This document shows positions 14,624 to 17,129 of a stretch of 17,129 nucleotides of DNA, piece by piece. Below the pieces are notes generated by a model. The model was not told the origin of the DNA, searched no databases, and saw nothing but the letters and a program-made list of their open reading frames with translations. A program made the position numbers and the translations under genes. How positions within the stretch are numbered: position 1 is the first letter of the stretch; every line of letters begins with the position of its first letter. The DNA comes from an uncultured Clostridia bacterium (GTDB lineage Bacteria > Bacillota > Clostridia > TANB77 > CAG-508). Location: assembly GCA_934101145.1 (NCBI GenBank), contig CAKOPZ010000025.1:1-17129 (forward strand). The letters are read 5' to 3'.

Positions 14624-16003
14624 TTATTCTACTACTTCTCCCTTTAAATACCACATATGTTCTGAAGTGATTTTTACTAAAATAGTTTTTCCAATTAAAT
14701 TCTGGTCTCCTGCAAAAACAACCACCTTGTTTGAATCTGTTCTTCCTGTTAACATTTCTTCATTATTTTTGCTACATCCCTCTACAAGTATTTTTTCAGT
14801 TTTATCAATATATTTTTTATTGTTTACTTTTACACTATCTTCATATAATTTCTTTAATCTATCAAAACGTTTATGTTTAATCTCATCAGGAACTTGGTTT
14901 GGCATTTTTTCACCAGGTGTACCAACACGAATAGAATAAATAAACATAAATATTTGTTCAAAATTTACTTTTCTTACTACATCTAAAGTATCCTCAAAAT
15001 CCTCCTCAGTTTCTCCAGCAAACCCAACAATAATATCTGTTGAGAATTTAACATTTGGTATTCTTTCCTTCATTTTTTGTACCAAATTTAAATATTGTTC
15101 TTTTGTATATTTACGGTTCATAAGCTTAAGCATTTTTGTGCTTCCAGATTGAAGTGGCAAATGTACAAGTTTGCTTACTTTTTCGCATTTAGCAATTGCA
15201 TCTATAACATCATCTGTAAAGTCCTTTGGATGAGGAGAAACAAAACGTATTTTATCAATTCCATCTATTTCATTTGCCGCAATCAAAAGTTTAGCAAATG
15301 TATCAATTGGAGCAATTCCTTTATATGAATTAACATTTTGTCCAAGAAGTGTAATCTCCTTATAACCTTGTTTTGCAAGCTCTTTAATTTCATTTAAAAT
15401 ATCTTGTGGATCTCTACTTCTCTCTCTTCCTCTAACATAAGGTACAATACAATAACTACAAAAATTATTACATCCATTCATTATTGTAACAGAAGCCTTT
15501 ATATTGTCATCTCTTTTAATTGGTAGCCCTTCTATTATGTCTCCATCTATATCTAGAATATCATTAATCTTCTTATTTTCTACTATCGCACAATATAAAT
15601 CATGTGGAAATTTGTGAAGTGTATGTGTTCCAAATATTACATCATATTGATAACTACTTTTTATTTTATTAACAATATGTTCTTCTTGCATCATACAACC
15701 ACCAATTGCAACTATTGTACTATTTTGCTCTCTTAATTTCTTAACTTCACCAAGCTTACCAAATAGTTTTTCTTCTGCATTTTCACGAACACAGCATGTA
15801 TTAAAAATAACTAAATTTGCATCTGTAAGGATATCTGTTTTAGTATAATTCATTTCTTCAAGCATACCGCATAGCTTTTCTGAATCATTTTCATTTAGTT
15901 GACATCCCATTGTCATAATGTAATATTTTAGCTTCTTTCCGTCATTTAGCTCTTTTACTTTTTGTATATATTTTAATTCATCTGTTATATCTAATTTTTC
16001 CAT
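14624..16003 (-). CDS. miaB: tRNA-2-methylthio-N6-dimethylallyladenosine synthase MiaB
   Basis: A 459-residue radical-SAM methylthiotransferase that adds the 2-methylthio group to isopentenyl-A37 of tRNAs reading UNN codons. The N-terminal UPF0004 domain carries auxiliary cluster ligands C34 (MGCQLNENDSE), C70 (NTCCVRENAEEK) and C103 (GGCMMQE). The radical SAM core has C178, C182 and C185 (CNNFCSYC), followed by VPYVRGRERSR. A TRAM domain occupies about 395-459. All six cluster cysteines are present, so the enzyme should be active. The REN and GRERSR features and length point to MiaB rather than MtaB or RimO. The ATG follows AAAGGAATGAG, and a promoter lies 36 bp upstream. It heads the operon with mutS. 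Confidence 0.97.
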   Translation of the reverse strand: MEKLDITDELKYIQKVKELNDGKKLKYYIMTMGCQLNENDSEKLCGMLEEMNYTKTDILTDANLVIFNTCCVRENAEEKLFGKLGEVKKLREQNSTIVAIGGCMMQEEHIVNKIKSSYQYDVIFGTHTLHKFPHDLYCAIVENKKINDILDIDGDIIEGLPIKRDDNIKASVTIMNGCNNFCSYCIVPYVRGRERSRDPQDILNEIKELAKQGYKEITLLGQNVNSYKGIAPIDTFAKLLIAANEIDGIDKIRFVSPHPKDFTDDVIDAIAKCEKVSKLVHLPLQSGSTKMLKLMNRKYTKEQYLNLVQKMKERIPNVKFSTDIIVGFAGETEEDFEDTLDVVRKVNFEQIFMFIYSIRVGTPGEKMPNQVPDEIKHKRFDRLKKLYEDSVKVNNKKYIDKTEKILVEGCSKNNEEMLTGRTDSNKVVVFAGDQNLIGKTILVKITSEHMWYLKGEVVE

Positions 16004-16038
16004 TTAAACTCATTCCTTTACCTTTTTGTAGCCTATAT

Positions 16039-16067
16039 ATTTTATACTAAAATGGCGTTTTTTTCAA
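16039..16067 (-). promoter_or_regulatory. Sigma-A promoter of the miaB-mutS operon
   Basis: TTGAAA (16067-16062), a 17-nt spacer and TAAAAT (16044-16039) on the minus strand; an overlapping TATAAA would have a 15-nt spacer. The leader to the miaB start would be about 30 nt. Confidence 0.65.
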
Positions 16068-16085
16068 GTGTATTCAAAACAAAAA

Positions 16086-16120
16086 AATACAATGCAGAAA
16101 TATGTATTCTACATTGTATT
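16086..16120 (-). terminator. Intrinsic terminator of the FGE-like gene
   Basis: Positions 16086-16099 pair with 16107-16120 (14 bp; the single imperfect pair is a G-U wobble in minus-strand RNA), loop 7 nt, followed by a long T-rich run on the minus strand. It separates the FGE-like gene from the miaB promoter. Confidence 0.85.
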
Positions 16121-16140
16121 ACAATTTATAAATAAAAATT

Positions 16141-16278
16141 TACCACACCAGACTTGACAAGGTCTGACAAGGTCGCCGTTTTCGCGTATCTCCGATTCGC
16201 TCTTACTACGAATCTGTTCATATACCTCTTTATTCTTAATACACTATCAATCCATTTTATCGCTATTAGCGCTCAGGG
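16141..16278 (-). other. 3' untranslated region of the FGE-like gene, with repeats and hairpins
   Basis: About 140 bp between the stop codon and the terminator, partly richer in G+C than the surroundings. It contains a tandem repeat (TGACAAGGTC at 16155-16164 and 16165-16174), a hairpin GATTCG/CGAATC (16194-16199 with 16209-16214), and a short palindrome CGCTATTAGCG (16261-16271 region) just past the stop codon. In DGR target genes a hairpin or cruciform downstream of the variable region can help retrohoming; a match here is inferred. I see no gene in it. Confidence 0.4.
16155..16174. repeat. Tandem direct repeat, 2 x 10 bp
   Basis: TGACAAGGTC occurs twice without a gap, downstream of the FGE-like gene. 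Two copies only, with unknown role. Confidence 0.7.
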
Positions 16279-16400
16279 TTACTTTATGTAAAGTGTGAGC
16301 CTGAACGAAAGGATGTCGTTGTAGAGATTCGGACCGGTGCCGCGGCGATCGTTGACTGGAAGAGCATAGTAGTAACTACCTCCGCGCCTAACACGATTAA
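16279..16400 (-). other. Putative DGR variable region (VR) in the FGE-like gene
   Basis: The last ~40 codons contrast with the rest of the gene. The 110 bp at 16291-16400 contain 57 G or C (52%), and most codons are NNC or NNT (TAC, CGC, GTC, GGC, CTC, GAC), while the upstream part is AT-rich with A/T third positions. AAC/AAT template codons mutated at adenines produce exactly this pattern. The segment sits at the C-terminal end of a C-type-lectin/FGE fold, starting after GNCWEW and RRGGS and ending in FRLTLYIK, the usual VR position. No template repeat or reverse transcriptase is in the window. Confidence 0.6.
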
Positions 16401-17129
16401 GCGTATCGTAGGCCTCCATTGTCCATTCCCAACAATTCCCTGCTAAATCATATATGTTTTTTGATACATCTGTGCTAACACTTCCTGTTAATTCTGGTGC
16501 ATCTTTTGTAGAAGCTGTTCTTTGACTATCTCCTATATATCTACACATTGCATCCCACTCACATCCATATGTTAATGTACTTGTTACACTTGTATAGTTA
16601 TGTTGGCTAGCAAAGTTTTTGGCAAGATATACTGCTCCACTCTTTCCTGATATTTCACTTGCATCACTCATACTTGTTCCCCATGGTACATAATTATATG
16701 GTGCTACTCCTCTTTTACATACCACAGTTTGTGCTGTTGTAACTCCTTTTCTTAATGCTGTATCATTTACTCCTGCTTCATATCTTCCTATATAAAATCC
16801 CCCATATTTTAATACTTGTGTTCTCATTGTATTATATTCGCTTGCTTCTGTTGAATATCCGCTTGCATATGGCTCTGAACAATTTGTTACATTTTGTCCA
16901 CTTGTAGATACGTTAGTAGTAGGTTGTCCATTTGAATCAAAATTAGTCCTTGTCAAATCAGCTTCTCCTGATACTGGTATCCATACAAATTGATTTCCCA
17001 TACTTGTTCCAGATGCGTCCATTGTATCATTTTGTTTATCTGATATAACTAATCCTGTATTTATATCTCCTCCTACATAGTAAAAACCATTTGGAAGTGG
17101 CACTGTTCCTCCATTTCCATCTGCTATTG
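16279..17129 (-). CDS. FGE/SUMF1-like C-type-lectin-fold protein, 5' truncated by window edge
   Basis: The reading frame stays open to the window end, so the real start lies beyond 17129 and about 282 residues are seen; an internal GTG at 17103 is not the start. The visible part is a formylglycine-generating-enzyme-like (SUMF1/EgtB/PvdO) fold: FVWIPVSG, FYIGRYEAGV, GCEWDAMCRYI, the NIYDLAGNCWEW core and RRGGSY. FGE-fold proteins without the enzyme's active-site cysteines often serve as ligand-binding display proteins. The C-terminal 40 codons look like a DGR variable region, so this is more likely a diversified surface binder than a sulfatase activator. The domain before VPLPNGFYYVGG is missing; related clostridial proteins can have pilin-like or secreted N-termini, but that cannot be seen here. 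The gene ends with a terminator and stands apart from miaB. Confidence 0.85.
   Translation of the reverse strand, partial: IADGNGGTVPLPNGFYYVGGDINTGLVISDKQNDTMDASGTSMGNQFVWIPVSGEADLTRTNFDSNGQPTTNVSTSGQNVTNCSEPYASGYSTEASEYNTMRTQVLKYGGFYIGRYEAGVNDTALRKGVTTAQTVVCKRGVAPYNYVPWGTSMSDASEISGKSGAVYLAKNFASQHNYTSVTSTLTYGCEWDAMCRYIGDSQRTASTKDAPELTGSVSTDVSKNIYDLAGNCWEWTMEAYDTLNRVRRGGSYYYALPVNDRRGTGPNLYNDILSFRLTLYIK

Noticed and set aside
1..17129. CRISPR arrays, insertion sequences or prophage genes
   Set aside because: No regularly spaced repeats, transposase, integrase or phage structural gene is seen. The only repeats are short hairpins, one palindrome and one two-copy tandem repeat.

Overview
This is an AT-rich window (roughly 30% G+C by eye) with short spacers, AGGAGG-type ribosome binding sites, sigma-A promoters of the form TTGNNN-N17-TANNNT and typical clostridial gene families. 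It suggests an anaerobic Clostridia-type Firmicute, probably an uncultured host-associated lineage; nothing here fixes the genus.

Layout, left to right. 1-450: a small unrecognised minus-strand gene with its own terminator, then the tmRNA terminator. 468-924: tmRNA (ssrA, minus) with promoter and precursor leader; it encodes the tag ADNRELAYAA. 964-2197 (plus): tRNA-Trp(CCA), a GtrA-family membrane protein and a membrane-anchored M23 peptidase, probably one transcript. 2202-5295 (minus operon, read right to left): sigma-A promoter, prepilin peptidase, Xaa-Pro peptidase, elongation factor P, CD1247-type zinc-ribbon protein, terminator. 5307-5337: a perfect palindrome resembling REP/RAYT-type elements. 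5342-7052 (minus): a strong promoter drives a structured RNA of about 600 nt, then a four-helix membrane protein and a YqeG-type HAD phosphatase. The RNA plus membrane protein match the OLE RNA / OapA ribonucleoprotein system. 7088-7295 (minus): a tiny Cys/Gly-rich membrane peptide gene. 7397-9860 (plus): a long U32 peptidase / DUF3656 (RlhA-like) gene broken by one extra C near 7955, then a strong terminator. 9997-16067 (minus operon): miaB, mutS, a ThrRS-like/uridine-kinase-like nucleoside kinase and an RNHCP zinc protein. 16087-17129: a formylglycine-generating-enzyme-like protein, cut by the window edge, whose last ~40 codons have about 52% G+C and NNC/NNT-biased codons, as in the variable region of a diversity-generating retroelement (DGR).

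The most notable items are the OLE RNA-OapA locus (6378-7052), the likely DGR variable region (16279-16400), the frameshifted U32 gene, and the intergenic palindrome at 5307-5337. The rest is housekeeping: ribosome rescue (tmRNA), polyproline translation (EF-P), tRNA and rRNA modification (MiaB, U32/RlhA), mismatch repair (MutS), peptide turnover and envelope functions.
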